Shown: positions 45,250 through 55,008, numbered from the stretch's first letter. The stretch: DNA of 64,000 nt from Solibacillus sp. FSL K6-1523 (GCF_038005225.1 NZ_JBBOSU010000001.1:4132001-4196000), one strand, 5' to 3'. A program made the numbers and translations. Notes: generated by a model not told the origin, from the letters alone.

Positions 45250-46809
45250 TTATGCATTCACTACTTCAGATTCACCTGATGTGTTGCGGATCATATAGTC
45301 GAATGCGCCAAGTGCTGCCGTAGCTCCAGCACCCATTGAAATAATGATTTGTTTGAAAGCTGCATCTGTACAGTCACCTGCTGCAAAGACACCTGGCATA
45401 TTTGTTGCACCGTGCTTATCAACAATAATTTCACCATGTGCATTCATTGTAATTGCACCTTGTAAAAATTCTGTGTTTGGTAGTAAACCAATTTGAACGA
45501 ATAGACCTTCTAGCTCAATATGGCGTTCTTCACCTGAAACATTGTCTAAGTACGTTAGGCCATTTACTTTATTTGTACCTGTAATTTCTTTTGTGAAAGC
45601 ATTTGTAATAACGGTTACGTTTTTCAAGCTACGTACGCGTTCTTGTAAAACTTTATCTGCTGTAAGTTCTGCAGCACCTTGTAGTAAAGTAACGTGGTTT
45701 ACAATACCCGCTAAGTCAATTGCTGCTTCAACACCAGAGTTACCGCCACCAACAACCGCGATATTTTTCCCTTTAAAAATAGGACCATCACAGTGTGGAC
45801 AGTATGCAACACCTTTATTTTTAAACTCTTGCTCACCAGGTACACCAAGCTGACGGTAACGAGCACCCGTAGAAAGGATCACTGTTTTCCCTTTTAATAC
45901 CGCGCCATTTTCTAGCGTAACTTCTACAAAATCTTTTTTCTCGATTTTCGCTGCACGTTGAGCTTTCATTACATCAATCTCATAATCAGCAACATGAGAT
46001 TCTAAACTCGCCACAAATTTCGGACCTTCTGTTGCATTCGTTCCGATAATGTTTTCAATTGATAATGTATCATTTACTTGTCCACCGAAGCGCTCTGCTA
46101 CGATACCTGTGCGAATGCCTTTACGCGCAGAGTAAATTGCCGCTGCTGCACCTGCAGGACCACCACCAACAACTAATACTTCAAATGGTTCAACATTTTC
46201 AAATTCAGAGCCATCTGACTTACTGCCGATTAGGTTTAAAATATCTTCAATGTCCATACGACCACCTGCAAAGTTTTTACCATTTGCAAATACAGTTGGT
46301 ACAGCCATAACATCACGCTCTGTTACTTCATGTTGGAAAGCGCCACCTTCAATCATGACATGCGAAATATTCGGGTTTAATACCGCCATAATATTTAAAG
46401 CTTGTACAACATCTGGACAGTTGTGGCAAGTTAAACTAACGAATGATTCAAAATGGATTGGCTCTTTAATCGCTTGTACACGTTTAATAACTGACTCGTC
46501 TACTTTCGGCGCACGGCCTGAAACTTGTAGTAATGCTAATACTAATGACGTAAATTCATGACCAAGTGGTAAACCTGCAAATGCAATACCTGAATCTGCT
46601 TCACCTTTTTTATTTACACTAAAACTTGGTGTGCGTTCTAAAATTGTATGCTCAAGTGTAATGCGTGGAGACATTTTCTCAATTTCCGTTACTAATTCAA
46701 GTAAATCCTTTGAAACTTTATCATCGCCCGCACTTACTTTTAATACTAAGTCACCTTCAAGCATCGTTAAATATTGTTGTAATTGTGCTTTAATTTGATT
46801 ATCTAACAT
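45250..46809 (-). CDS. ahpF: Alkyl hydroperoxide reductase subunit F
   Basis: NADH-dependent flavin disulfide reductase that recycles AhpC, 519 residues. The N-terminal tandem thioredoxin-like domain carries CHNC (LTCHNCPDVVQ near residue 130). FAD motif VGGGPAGAAAA begins near 212, the NAD motif is VGGGNSGVEAA, and the active disulfide is AYCPHCDGP. The C-terminal FAD motif FAAGDCTD is present. Only a weak GCGAAAAG precedes the ATG. It is separated from ahpC by 319 bp with hairpins, which should lower its level relative to ahpC. Confidence 0.95.
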   Translation of the reverse strand: MLDNQIKAQLQQYLTMLEGDLVLKVSAGDDKVSKDLLELVTEIEKMSPRITLEHTILERTPSFSVNKKGEADSGIAFAGLPLGHEFTSLVLALLQVSGRAPKVDESVIKRVQAIKEPIHFESFVSLTCHNCPDVVQALNIMAVLNPNISHVMIEGGAFQHEVTERDVMAVPTVFANGKNFAGGRMDIEDILNLIGSKSDGSEFENVEPFEVLVVGGGPAGAAAAIYSARKGIRTGIVAERFGGQVNDTLSIENIIGTNATEGPKFVASLESHVADYEIDVMKAQRAAKIEKKDFVEVTLENGAVLKGKTVILSTGARYRQLGVPGEQEFKNKGVAYCPHCDGPIFKGKNIAVVGGGNSGVEAAIDLAGIVNHVTLLQGAAELTADKVLQERVRSLKNVTVITNAFTKEITGTNKVNGLTYLDNVSGEERHIELEGLFVQIGLLPNTEFLQGAITMNAHGEIIVDKHGATNMPGVFAAGDCTDAAFKQIIISMGAGATAALGAFDYMIRNTSGESEVVNA

Positions 46810-47128
46810 CTTTTCGCTGCTGCATGATTCCTACCGATTGTTTTATTTTCTTGCCCCCTTCAATCGGACAACGTAAAAAAATCTGGTCATACCTCACTCT
46901 CTATACAGTCAGCTTTCCACCTCATTTCCTTTTAATAAAGGTAGAGAGTATTACCTTAAAACAGCCTTATTGTTATGAATTAAAATGGTTTACCTCGCAC
47001 AATATAATACAAGGTTCTATCCAGTTAAAAACAGAGCGACAAAAATCAATCACAGTGATTGCTCTTTGCCGCCTGCCTTGTTTGTAGCGAATGTACTGCT
47101 ACATACTATATTTCCTTAGCGAAAGATC
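46810..47128 (-). other. Long ahpC-ahpF intercistronic region with hairpins
   Basis: No gene is supported here. On the minus strand CAATCA-CTG-TGATTG (47047-47061) is followed by ATTTTTG and may be a weak terminator after ahpC. Further on, ACTCTCTA and TAGAGAGT (46896-46903 with 46942-46949) can form a long-range stem. Together they suggest attenuation or mRNA processing between the two genes. Confidence 0.5.
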
Positions 47129-47692
47129 TTAGATTTTACCTACTAAGTCTAAGCTTGGAGTTAATGTTGCGCTTCCTTCTTCCCATTTAGCCGGGCAAAC
47201 TTCACCTGGATTATTGCGAACGTATTGAGCTGCTTTAATTTTGTTTACTAAAGTTGAAGCATCACGGCCAATACCACCTGCGTTGATTTCTACTGCTTGA
47301 ACAACGCCATCTGGATCGATGATGAATGTACCGCGCTCAGCTAAGCCGTCTTCTTCGTTTAATACGTCGAAGCCTTTAGAAATTGTGTGAGATGGGTCAC
47401 CAATCATGATATATTCAATAGTACCGATTACATCAGAAGTGTCATGCCATGCTTTATGTGTGAAGTGTGTATCAGTAGAAACTGAGTATACTTCAACGCC
47501 TAAAGATTTTAATGTAGCGTATTCGTTTTGTAAGTCGCCTAATTCAGTTGGGCAAACGAATGTGAAGTCTGCTGGATAGAAGCATACTACTGACCATTGT
47601 CCTTTGAAGTTTTCTGAAGATACGTCGATGAATTCACCTTTTTGGAAAGCCTTTGCTGAGAATTCTTGAATTTCTTTACCGATTAAAGCCAT
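47129..47692 (-). CDS. ahpC: Peroxiredoxin AhpC
   Basis: Typical 2-Cys peroxiredoxin of 187 residues that reduces hydrogen peroxide and organic peroxides. The peroxidatic Cys47 lies in FTFVCPTEL and the resolving Cys in GEVCPAKW. The ATG at 47690-47692 has AGGAGGA upstream and gives the standard AhpC N-terminus MALIGKEI. A perfect PerR box and a sigma-A promoter lie upstream, so induction by peroxide is expected. ahpF follows after a long spacer. Confidence 0.95.
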   Translation of the reverse strand: MALIGKEIQEFSAKAFQKGEFIDVSSENFKGQWSVVCFYPADFTFVCPTELGDLQNEYATLKSLGVEVYSVSTDTHFTHKAWHDTSDVIGTIEYIMIGDPSHTISKGFDVLNEEDGLAERGTFIIDPDGVVQAVEINAGGIGRDASTLVNKIKAAQYVRNNPGEVCPAKWEEGSATLTPSLDLVGKI

Positions 47693-47730
47693 GTGTAATT
47701 TCCTCCTAGTAGTAAATAAAATTTTCATAT

Positions 47731-47745
47731 TTATAATTATTATAA
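47731..47745. promoter_or_regulatory. PerR box upstream of ahpC
   Basis: TTATAATTATTATAA matches the 15-bp Bacillus PerR consensus at every position. It lies about 39-53 bp before the ahpC start and just downstream of the predicted transcription start. Confidence 0.9.
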
Positions 47746-47768
47746 AATAATTATCATTACTATTAACG

Positions 47769-47797
47769 ATTATCTTATATTATCTAATATTCGTCAA
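47769..47797 (-). promoter_or_regulatory. Sigma-A promoter of ahpC
   Basis: On the minus strand TTGACG (47792-47797), 17 bases and GATAAT (47769-47774). Transcription would start near 47762, placing the PerR box at about +17 to +31. From 47798 to 48004 I see nothing else. Confidence 0.7.
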
Positions 47798-48004
47798 CCA
47801 TCAGCGTTTAAATCACTTAAATCCTTGATTATATAAGGATAAACTGTGACAATAACACTTTTTTTATACACACCTCTAATTGAGAATACTACATCCAAAT
47901 TCTAAATATACAATAATATTCTACAAAAGGTTAAATTATCGTAACAAAACACCACTTCTTGTTTACGCGCGTTAAATCTCTTCCTTTTCAATTATTTGCT
48001 CAAT

Positions 48005-48049
48005 AAAAAAAGGATTGATCTATATGAAATAGAACGAATCCCTTTTTTA
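48005..48049 (-). terminator. Intrinsic terminator after second chemoreceptor gene
   Basis: AAAGGATTGATCTAT pairs imperfectly with ATAGAACGAATCCCTTT. On the minus strand a T run follows. Confidence 0.8.
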
Positions 48050-48099
48050 TTTATTTCATTCTCACTTACAGCTAGTGTGCTTGAAAATAGGTTCTTATC

Positions 48100-50127
48100 T
48101 TAAAACGCGTGCTCTAGTTCTTCTGTATGGCTTACTAATGCGTCAAGCAGTCCATTTAAACGTTGAACGGATAACGATACCCCTTCAATCATCGATAATA
48201 GCTCTTCACTATTTGCAGCATTTGATTGGATGCTCGTATATAGCGATTTGAAGATTCTATTCTCATCTTGCCCCGAGAGCTCCAAATCTTCTACTAGCTT
48301 ATCTAATGCTGTAATTTTATGACGAGATAATTCCGTACTATCAATCAATTGCTCGATTAAATACCGCGCATCGGTCATTTCAACTTTGCTCGATTCAATC
48401 GTCGTAATTTGCTGATCATTACTCGTTTTTGCTAACCCGATTTCCTGCTGAAGTTCTAATAAAATGCCACTAATTTTCCTAGTAGCAACCGCACTTTGTT
48501 CTGCTAATTTACGTACCTCATCCGCAACAACCGCAAATCCCTTCCCTTGTTCCCCTGCCCTTGCTGCCTCGATGGAAGCATTCAACGCTAATAGGTTCGT
48601 ATTATTTGCGATGTTTTCAATCAGTTGGATAATGTCGCCAATTTGGGCTGAGTTATCAAGCAAGCCGTTCATACGATCGCCATTATAATGTACTTCTTCA
48701 GCCATCGTATCAATCGTTTTCGACAACAGTTCCATTCCCTTAATACTATGTAATGTTGCAGATTTTGTATCATGGGAGAATTTTGCAAGCTCCTCTGTCT
48801 GACCTAATACTTGCTGTAACATAATCGCTTTGTTTTCAATATTTTGTTCTGCCTGCATTACCTGTTCTGCCTGCTGCTGGGTATTGTATGCAGTAGAGCG
48901 AACGGCCGCTGTTACTTCATATAATGTTTCCGTTGTCGTGTGCATTTCAGATGAATATTCACCTTGTGCCTGTGAAACGGCTTGTGTATTGTCATGTACA
49001 GAAGTTAAAATCGTTTTGTAATGTTGTTTTACCTCTTCAATTGCGCTTTGTATCTCTTTTAATTCGGCTTCCTTCACTTCACTTATTTCGTCGTTCGTGC
49101 CAAGTTCACGCAAATTTTTCGCAAACAGTCCAAGTGGCTTCAATTGTTTTGTAATAACACCAGATAAAATAGCAAGCAACACAATCATAATGACAATACT
49201 AATTAGGATTGTTTGAATGATCGAGCTACTAATCGCTGCACTGATTTCTTTTAAGGAATCACTCGTGTAATTTGTCGATGCAAAATATGGCTGTGTATCA
49301 ATCGATGCATAAAGCGCATAGCGCACCTCGCCATCATAATAAACTGGCGCATACACTTCTGCAATATTGCCATCCATTTTCACTGATGCTTCTTTCCCTG
49401 AAAAAATAGCTGCGACTTCTTCATCCGTTGTTACTTTTCCCTTTTCAAACGTTGATTTCGCACCCGATACATTATTTTCAGTTAATACAAGAGAACTGTT
49501 ATCAAATAAATTCAGGCTTTGTAACCCATAATCTTGCTCAAAAAACGTTGTTAACATATCTTCAACGCCATCCACCGCTAGAGATGATTGCACAATGCCT
49601 TTCCCGTTTGCCCGTGGAATCGCTGTAAATTTAAAAATTTCGCCTGTTTCTACTTTTATCTTCATTGCGGATGGGAGCTCCGTTGTCTCACCCGTCATGA
49701 GCATACGGTAGCCATCCCAAATATCATACAAACTTAAACCAGGTGCTCCTGCTTCAGTTGAAAGTGTGAAAACACCGTCAGTACCTGCAATATAATAGTC
49801 ACCCATACCAGTTGTCGTTTTTAGTTGTTCTAATTGTGCTAATGAAACGTCATTATTTCGATCCATTTCTTGTAAAATTAATGCAGCATGAAACATCGTG
49901 CGGTCAATTTCCTTTTCCATCGTAATAACTTGCTCACCAATGAGTGAGGTTAAACGTTGTAAATCCTTTTTCACCGTCTCTGTTGCCTGCTCAGTAAGTG
50001 ATTCCGTTGTTTCTTTTGACTGCTTATTTAAACTATTTTTTTCGATAAATAAGATTGTTCCTGCTGTGCCCCCTAGAACAATCGCAAATAAAATAAAAAA
50101 ACCAATTATTTTTAACTTAATAGACAA
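48100..50127 (-). CDS. Methyl-accepting chemotaxis protein, large
   Basis: Chemoreceptor of 675 residues. Membrane helix 1 is at residues 6-27; a large extracellular region of about 270 residues follows with double-Cache character ([21 protein letters not shown] and [20 protein letters not shown] visible). Helix 2 lies near 300-325, then a HAMP-like linker and the signalling hairpin with tip [20 protein letters not shown]. The start is TTG with AGGAGG 7 bases upstream. Ligand unknown. It is monocistronic. Confidence 0.9.
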   Translation of the reverse strand: MSIKLKIIGFFILFAIVLGGTAGTILFIEKNSLNKQSKETTESLTEQATETVKKDLQRLTSLIGEQVITMEKEIDRTMFHAALILQEMDRNNDVSLAQLEQLKTTTGMGDYYIAGTDGVFTLSTEAGAPGLSLYDIWDGYRMLMTGETTELPSAMKIKVETGEIFKFTAIPRANGKGIVQSSLAVDGVEDMLTTFFEQDYGLQSLNLFDNSSLVLTENNVSGAKSTFEKGKVTTDEEVAAIFSGKEASVKMDGNIAEVYAPVYYDGEVRYALYASIDTQPYFASTNYTSDSLKEISAAISSSIIQTILISIVIMIVLLAILSGVITKQLKPLGLFAKNLRELGTNDEISEVKEAELKEIQSAIEEVKQHYKTILTSVHDNTQAVSQAQGEYSSEMHTTTETLYEVTAAVRSTAYNTQQQAEQVMQAEQNIENKAIMLQQVLGQTEELAKFSHDTKSATLHSIKGMELLSKTIDTMAEEVHYNGDRMNGLLDNSAQIGDIIQLIENIANNTNLLALNASIEAARAGEQGKGFAVVADEVRKLAEQSAVATRKISGILLELQQEIGLAKTSNDQQITTIESSKVEMTDARYLIEQLIDSTELSRHKITALDKLVEDLELSGQDENRIFKSLYTSIQSNAANSEELLSMIEGVSLSVQRLNGLLDALVSHTEELEHAF

Positions 50128-50627
50128 ACTTCACCCTCCTCTACTTTATAAAAATTAACGGTGCCTATCCATATGTATAACTTTGTGCCAATTTACAAAG
50201 TTCGCCTAAATTTGTCGTATCGATGGTACTACAGCTAACCGATTTGTATGATGCAGTACTCCGATTATGTTTATCACTTCAATAAAAGCATAGCAGTAAC
50301 TTACAGAATTTTCTATGTACTTATTGTGAAGTTTTCCCTTCATAAGTATGGAGATTTAAGGAATTTTTGCTTAAAGTGAAAGACAATTAAAGTATATTTT
50401 TACGATTTTTTTGACTTCCTATATTTCATCAATAAAAAAACACTTGTAATTGCTATAGAAACGCTGATTTAACAACATTCCAACAACTATACAAATGTTT
50501 TCCTTCTATTATATGAATCATTTTGATCCCCCCTTTCCAAAAAGATATTATAAATAGGAAAGGTTAAAACTGGGTTAAAAACTAGTAAATTTATTGTTAT
50601 CATTTTTTGTCCGATAACTGGTTAAAC
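50128..50627. other. Intergenic region of 500 bp without recognised gene
   Basis: AT-rich sequence between the divergent-looking receptor upstream region and a GNAT terminus. I checked for riboswitch-like cores and small ORFs with ribosome-binding sites and found none that I could support. Confidence 0.4.
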
Positions 50628-51173
50628 TTATTTACTTTTCCATTCACTCGCCAACATACCATATACGACATGATCGACATATTGATCATACAGCCATTCT
50701 GCATTTCGGATACAGCCCTCATTTACATAACCTAAACGTTCGGGAATACTTCGGCTTTTACGATTACCTTGTGCCGCGCGAATTTCAACTTTATTCAATT
50801 TCAACTCAGTAAATGCATACTCCGTTAACGCTTTCGCAACACGTGTCATAATGCCATGTCCTTGATAGGACTCCCCTAACCAATAGCCGATATACGCTGT
50901 ATGATTTGACCAGTTAACATCATTAAATCCAGCGATACCAACGATTTCACCTTTATAGACAATCGCCGTGTTTAACCCTTTATTATCCGCAAAAATTTGA
51001 AGCGTGAACTTAATGTAGTTTTCCGTATCTTGTACTGTTTTCGTTGTATCTAGCCATGGTAGCCACTGTTTTAAATAAGTGCGTGATCCATCCGTTAATT
51101 CAAAAACCCTCGGTGCATCCTGAATGGTTACGAGCTTTAATGCAAGCTCCTCATCTATTTGATATGTAAACAT
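50628..51173 (-). CDS. RimJ/RimL-type GNAT acetyltransferase
   Basis: A 181-residue GNAT protein of the ribosomal-protein-serine acetyltransferase type (RimL/YdaF group). Typical segments are TYLKQWLPWLDTTKTVQDTENYI, GYWLGESYQGHGIMTRV (acetyl-CoA loop) and NKVEIRAAQGNRKSRSIPERLGY. The cellular substrate is likely a protein N-terminus but is not known. AAAGGAGGG precedes the ATG. Confidence 0.87.
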   Translation of the reverse strand: MFTYQIDEELALKLVTIQDAPRVFELTDGSRTYLKQWLPWLDTTKTVQDTENYIKFTLQIFADNKGLNTAIVYKGEIVGIAGFNDVNWSNHTAYIGYWLGESYQGHGIMTRVAKALTEYAFTELKLNKVEIRAAQGNRKSRSIPERLGYVNEGCIRNAEWLYDQYVDHVVYGMLASEWKSK

Positions 51174-51360
51174 CCAAATCCCTCCTTTTATAATTTGAAA
51201 GAAATTGTAACATATTCTTCCACTATTATTCTATTAATTTAGAATTTTCTTTCATAACTATACATATAAACAAATTATTAGCGCATTACTCCAAAGAAAA
51301 ATCAATGAATCTACTCATACTTTCACTTGTAACGGGTATAGAAATTCAGGAGGGTTGCAA

Positions 51361-52074
51361 ATGAAAAAAGTCATGCTAGGGCTAAGTGTATTAAGTAGTG
51401 CTGCTTGCTATACCGTATTACCAACTATTTTCACTCGGACCTTTTCAAAAAGAATTGTGAAAAACACAGCACAAAAAGGCCTATTATTGACGTTTGATGA
51501 TGGCCCTAATCCACAATATACACCGCAATTATTACATTTACTGAAAAAGTATAAAGTCTGCGCGGTATTTTTTGTTGTGGCAAAAAAAGCATTACAACAT
51601 CCAGAGCTCATTAAACGCATGCAGGCAGAAGGACATGTTATTGGCATCCATCACTATACGCATCAATCAAGCTTTGTCATGACACCAGCTAAGCTAAAAA
51701 GACAATTATTAAAGAGCAAACAAATTCTTGAAAGCATTACAAACGAGCCTGTCACACTTTATCGTCCTCCTTGGGGGCATTTCAATGCGGCGACACTCAA
51801 AATCGCAAAAGACTTTCAAATTATGATGTGGACTTCTATTTTCGGAGATTGGAAAGTGCAAACGTGTAAAACTTCATTACTTCAGCAACTTCATCAAGCA
51901 AGGTGTGACGGTGCGATTTATGTTTTACATGACTGCGGGCAAACTTTCGGAGCGGATCATGACGCACCCGAACATATGCTACAAACATTGCATCACTTTT
52001 TAGAGCAAGCTACGCGAGAAGGACAAGTTTTTACAAATCCGCATGATTGGACGAAGCAATATGTTCACAGTTGA
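51361..52074 (+). CDS. Polysaccharide deacetylase, short
   Basis: NodB-fold deacetylase of 237 residues with an N-terminal hydrophobic segment (residues 3-20, VMLGLSVLSSAACYTVL). Motifs: LTFDDGPNP, HHYTHQ (metal His pair in place of HSxxH), RPPWGHFN and YVLHDCGQTFGADHDAP. It is probably extracytoplasmic and acts on a cell-envelope sugar polymer or glycolipid. The ATG at 51361 has AGGAGGG 6 bases upstream. Its stop overlaps the DedA start, so it heads a three-gene operon with DedA and a lipid glycosyltransferase. Confidence 0.88.
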   Translation: MKKVMLGLSVLSSAACYTVLPTIFTRTFSKRIVKNTAQKGLLLTFDDGPNPQYTPQLLHLLKKYKVCAVFFVVAKKALQHPELIKRMQAEGHVIGIHHYTHQSSFVMTPAKLKRQLLKSKQILESITNEPVTLYRPPWGHFNAATLKIAKDFQIMMWTSIFGDWKVQTCKTSLLQQLHQARCDGAIYVLHDCGQTFGADHDAPEHMLQTLHHFLEQATREGQVFTNPHDWTKQYVHS

Positions 52075-52636
52075 TAATGTACTAAACCTTATACAGCAGT
52101 ACGGGGCAATTATTATCTTTATTTGTTTGTTTTTCGGAATTGTTGGCATCCCTGCACCTGAAGAAACACTGCTATTCATTATTGGAATTTTCATTCACTC
52201 GCAAAAATTGAATGGGGTGACCTCGGTGATGAGCGCCATTTTAGGAGCATTTATCGGCATGACTGTTGCATACGGCATCGGGCATTATGCAGGGGCACCC
52301 GTATTTCAAAAAGTAGTCAAGCGGCTAAAACTCAACAATTCTCAAGTACAAGCCTGGCAAGAAAAATATCAAAGCAATTATAGAAGAGCATTAATCGTTG
52401 GCTTTTTTATTCCTGGAGCGAGGCAAATGAACCCTTATATTGCAGGGTTATCTCATATTCCTTTACTTCCCTTTTTACTTTATAGCTTCATCGGGACACT
52501 CATTTGGACAGTACCATTTATTGCATTAGGCTACTTGTCCGGCAACCTGTTTCATATCCCATATAAATATTTACCGCTTATCGGACTTGGGATTGCGCTA
52601 CTGTTCGGACTTTACTATCTCCTTAAAAAGAAATAA
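52061..52636 (+). CDS. DedA-family membrane protein
   Basis: A 191-residue DedA/SNARE-associated (VTT-domain) protein with about five hydrophobic segments. The family motifs FGIVGIPAPEETLLF and FFIPGARQMNPYIAG (with the conserved Arg of the re-entrant region) are visible. DedA proteins have recently been linked to undecaprenyl phosphate or phospholipid flipping. The ATG at 52061-52063 lies within the upstream gene, 14 bp before its end; an ATG at 52043 is an alternative. Coupling to the deacetylase is likely. Confidence 0.87.
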   Translation: MFTVDNVLNLIQQYGAIIIFICLFFGIVGIPAPEETLLFIIGIFIHSQKLNGVTSVMSAILGAFIGMTVAYGIGHYAGAPVFQKVVKRLKLNNSQVQAWQEKYQSNYRRALIVGFFIPGARQMNPYIAGLSHIPLLPFLLYSFIGTLIWTVPFIALGYLSGNLFHIPYKYLPLIGLGIALLFGLYYLLKKK

Positions 52637-52662
52637 CTACTTCATAAAAGGACGTGAAAGAA

Positions 52663-53814
52663 ATGATTCTAATCTTACCCTTTATGCAAATGAAATCTGG
52701 GCATCACCTGGTGGCAGACGCATTAGAAGCGCATATTCGTCAGCAAGACCCTCAAGTTAGCGTAGAAAAAGTTGATATTTTCCATCACACATGGCCAAGG
52801 TTAGAACGCGTTGTTTCTAAATGTTATTTAACATGGATTCAGCAATATCCTAAATCCTACAGTCGTTTTTATAAAGAAAATTTTAATGCGAAGGACTATC
52901 AAGTTCGGTTATTTCAGCCATTTGAATATATGATGGAGCAGGCACTAGAGCAAATTATTTTGGAGAAACAACCAGAGGCAATCATTTGTACACATAGCTT
53001 TCCATCACATGCTGCTAGTCGTCTTAAGCAGGCTGGAAAAATTCAAGTTCCAATTATTAATGCCTATACAGATTTCTTTACTAGTGGTGTTTGGGCAAAA
53101 GATGGTGTGGATTTACATTTAGCACCTTCAAAATTTGTAGCCACACATTTAATGGAGCAATTTTTTGTGGCGGAAGAAAAAATCGTTATTTCAGGCATTC
53201 CCATTCACCCAGAAATTCAGCCTGTTACTAACCGGCAATTAAAACATCCCCCGCATATTTTAATTGCCGGTGGGAATTGTGGGTTAGGCAATATTAAATC
53301 ACTCGTCAATCAATGTCTCGGGCTAAGCAATATTCACTTTTCTGTACTATGCGGCAACAACAAAAGATTATTACAGGAACTTCAAAATCTTTCGCTACCT
53401 AACGTAACACCGCTCCCTTATATTGCGAGCCGCGCACAGATGAATGCTCTTTATGATCAGGTGGATGCCATTATTTCAAAGCCAGGTGGTGTTACAGTAG
53501 CAGAAGCGCTTTCGAAAAAAATCCCGATTTTCATCGAGTCTGTATTACCTGGTCAGGAACAGATTAATATGGATTACTTACTTCCTGCACAGCTCGTTTT
53601 TCAAACTACCGACTGTGCTCATTCTTTATTGGAGGTATATAGCACTTTGAAAAACGAAATGGAAATGGATAAATTCAAGCGGGCTATTCAAATGTATGAG
53701 CAAGATTTGGATTTGCAAGTGGGGGAATTGATTCACAAAATACTTGGGCATTTACCACATGCAAAACAACCTTATCCATACGAGCCTTTCAATCGTCTAG
53801 CTTTGCTTTCATAA
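52663..53814 (+). CDS. MGDG-synthase/UgtP-like lipid glycosyltransferase
   Basis: A 383-residue GT-B glycosyltransferase of family 28 type. The N-terminal half matches the MGDG-synthase domain (MKSGHHLVADALEAHI and CTHSFPSHAASRL), as in UgtP. The donor-binding half has SKPGGVTVAEALSKKIPIF. It likely adds glucose or galactose to a lipid acceptor such as diacylglycerol at the inner leaflet. The ATG at 52663 has GGACGTGA 5 bases upstream. Third gene of the deacetylase-DedA operon, followed by a strong terminator. Confidence 0.85.
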   Translation: MILILPFMQMKSGHHLVADALEAHIRQQDPQVSVEKVDIFHHTWPRLERVVSKCYLTWIQQYPKSYSRFYKENFNAKDYQVRLFQPFEYMMEQALEQIILEKQPEAIICTHSFPSHAASRLKQAGKIQVPIINAYTDFFTSGVWAKDGVDLHLAPSKFVATHLMEQFFVAEEKIVISGIPIHPEIQPVTNRQLKHPPHILIAGGNCGLGNIKSLVNQCLGLSNIHFSVLCGNNKRLLQELQNLSLPNVTPLPYIASRAQMNALYDQVDAIISKPGGVTVAEALSKKIPIFIESVLPGQEQINMDYLLPAQLVFQTTDCAHSLLEVYSTLKNEMEMDKFKRAIQMYEQDLDLQVGELIHKILGHLPHAKQPYPYEPFNRLALLS

Positions 53815-53821
53815 TGAATGT

Positions 53822-53863
53822 AAAAAAAGACCTGAATTCGAATGTTTCCGAACTCAGGTCTTT
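53822..53863. terminator. Bidirectional terminator
   Basis: AAAGACCTGA and TCAGGTCTTT pair over 10 bp, flanked by A and T runs. It serves the glycosyltransferase gene and the small tandem genes on the other strand. Confidence 0.9.
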
Positions 53864-53870
53864 CTCATCA

Positions 53871-53993
53871 TTAGTTTGTAAAAGATAATACGGCATTTTT
53901 ATATTTCTCTAACGTTTGAGCCGCCTCGTTTTTGTTTGTGTATTCGAACATACGAATATCATTTTGATTATTAAATACTGTTACTACCCACAT
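53871..53993 (-). CDS. Tandem 40-residue small protein, copy 2
   Basis: A 40-residue protein beginning MWVVTVFNNQNDIRMFEY and ending NAVLSFTN. Its ribosome-binding site AAAAGGAG lies 9 bases before the ATG. It is 35/40 identical to the product of the next gene upstream (53.9-54.1 kb). No signal peptide or membrane helix; a strand-strand-helix fold is likely (an aromatic hydrophobic strand, a polar turn, then NEAAQTLEKYKNAVLS). Function unknown. Both genes probably share one transcript that ends at 53822-53863. Confidence 0.78.
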   Translation of the reverse strand: MWVVTVFNNQNDIRMFEYTNKNEAAQTLEKYKNAVLSFTN

Positions 53994-54008
53994 GTGTATT
54001 CTCTCCTT

Positions 54009-54131
54009 TTAGTTTGTATATGATAATACTGCGTTTGTATATTTCGCTAATTCTTGTGCTGCCTCATTTTTGCTTGTGTATTCGAACATACGAATATCGT
54101 TTTGATTATTAAATACTGTTACTACCCACAT
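54009..54131 (-). CDS. Tandem 40-residue small protein, copy 1
   Basis: A 40-residue protein, upstream paralogue of the gene at 53871-53993, differing at five positions (S20N, E27T, A29E, T32K, Y38F). AAAGGAG precedes the ATG; a second in-frame ATG one codon earlier (54132-54134) is equally possible. The two ORFs are 15 bp apart and their surrounding DNA is also duplicated, so this is a recent tandem duplication with both frames kept open. Confidence 0.78.
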   Translation of the reverse strand: MWVVTVFNNQNDIRMFEYTSKNEAAQELAKYTNAVLSYTN

Positions 54132-54134
54132 CAT

Positions 54135-54465
54135 TCATTTCTCCTTTAAAATGTATTTTGTGTACTATAACAATCATTCATTTCCAATACCTTTTGAAAG
54201 TTGTTGTATAACATACTTCCTGATTCCTATTCTACTCCGATTTTAATAAAATGAAAGCCCTTTGTTCAGCTTTTCACAATGTATTCATAATTATGGCGCT
54301 TTCTTTGAACACTTTGTGACATCAGTGTTATCAAGGTATAAAGCGCATTTTTAGTAAAATAGTTCCCGAACGAGCAAGTCTTGTTGTAGTACAGAATACG
54401 CTGTATTTTAGTGATTTAGTACAGTGGGATTTTATGTCCTGTCCAACTTAAATTACAAATTAAAA
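54135..54465. other. Intergenic region without recognised gene
   Basis: About 330 bp, AT-rich, containing the presumed promoter of the tandem small genes (minus strand). No ORF with a ribosome-binding site, no repeat copy and no RNA structure that I could support. Confidence 0.4.
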
Positions 54466-54502
54466 ACAAAAAACCACATCAAATTTTTACACTTGATGTG
54501 GT
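54466..54502 (-). terminator. Intrinsic terminator after DUF948 gene
   Basis: ACCACATCAA pairs with TTGATGTGGT; on the minus strand TTTTTTG follows. Confidence 0.88.
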
Positions 54503-54519
54503 GATTCGTATTCTAATCT

Positions 54520-54924
54520 TTAGTTCGCCTTACGATTTAAAAAGCTTACGGCTGTATTCGTCCATCTTTCTACTTGCGCTTGCTTTTCTTCATCATTTTG
54601 AAATTGCTTCACAATAGCTGTCGTTGCCTTTTGCGAAGAATCATTTAACACATTCAATGCCGTGCCTACATCTTTTACTGATTGGACAACGGTTTGAAAC
54701 GATTGCTTTTTATAATCTAGATCCGTTTTCATTTTATCCACCGTTGCAGTCAGTGCCGTTGTTTGCGTTTGAATTCCTTCTAGTTGCTTTTGAATACCTT
54801 GCATATGCGCTAAAATAACGGTAATTACATTTTTTAATGGAAAAATAACAACAGCGATGCATCCTACAAATATAACGACTGCTAAAATTAGAATAATGAC
54901 TGCCGCTAGTAACCATATATTCAT
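54520..54924 (-). CDS. DUF948 membrane protein
   Basis: A 134-residue protein of the DUF948 family: one N-terminal membrane helix (residues 3-30) and a cytoplasmic or surface coiled coil with repeated GIQKQLEGIQTQTTAL-type heptads. Family members in Bacillales are often general-stress membrane proteins of unknown role. The ATG at 54922-54924 has GGAGG 7 bases upstream; a TTG one codon earlier is the alternative. Confidence 0.82.
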   Translation of the reverse strand: MNIWLLAAVIILILAVVIFVGCIAVVIFPLKNVITVILAHMQGIQKQLEGIQTQTTALTATVDKMKTDLDYKKQSFQTVVQSVKDVGTALNVLNDSSQKATTAIVKQFQNDEEKQAQVERWTNTAVSFLNRKAN

Positions 54925-55008
54925 CAAAACGCCTCCATACAGTTTGTATTTTCCTTTATCTTATTACATTTACCCTGCAACTTGCTAATTTATTCACATA
55001 CAAACCAT

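Noticed and set aside
46824-47087. Plus-strand ORF of 87 codons in the ahpC-ahpF gap
   Set aside because: No ribosome-binding site, poor composition for a protein and antisense to an operon; treated as chance.
50128-50627. Riboswitch (for example cyclic-di-GMP) upstream of the second chemoreceptor
   Set aside because: No conserved riboswitch core could be matched in either orientation.
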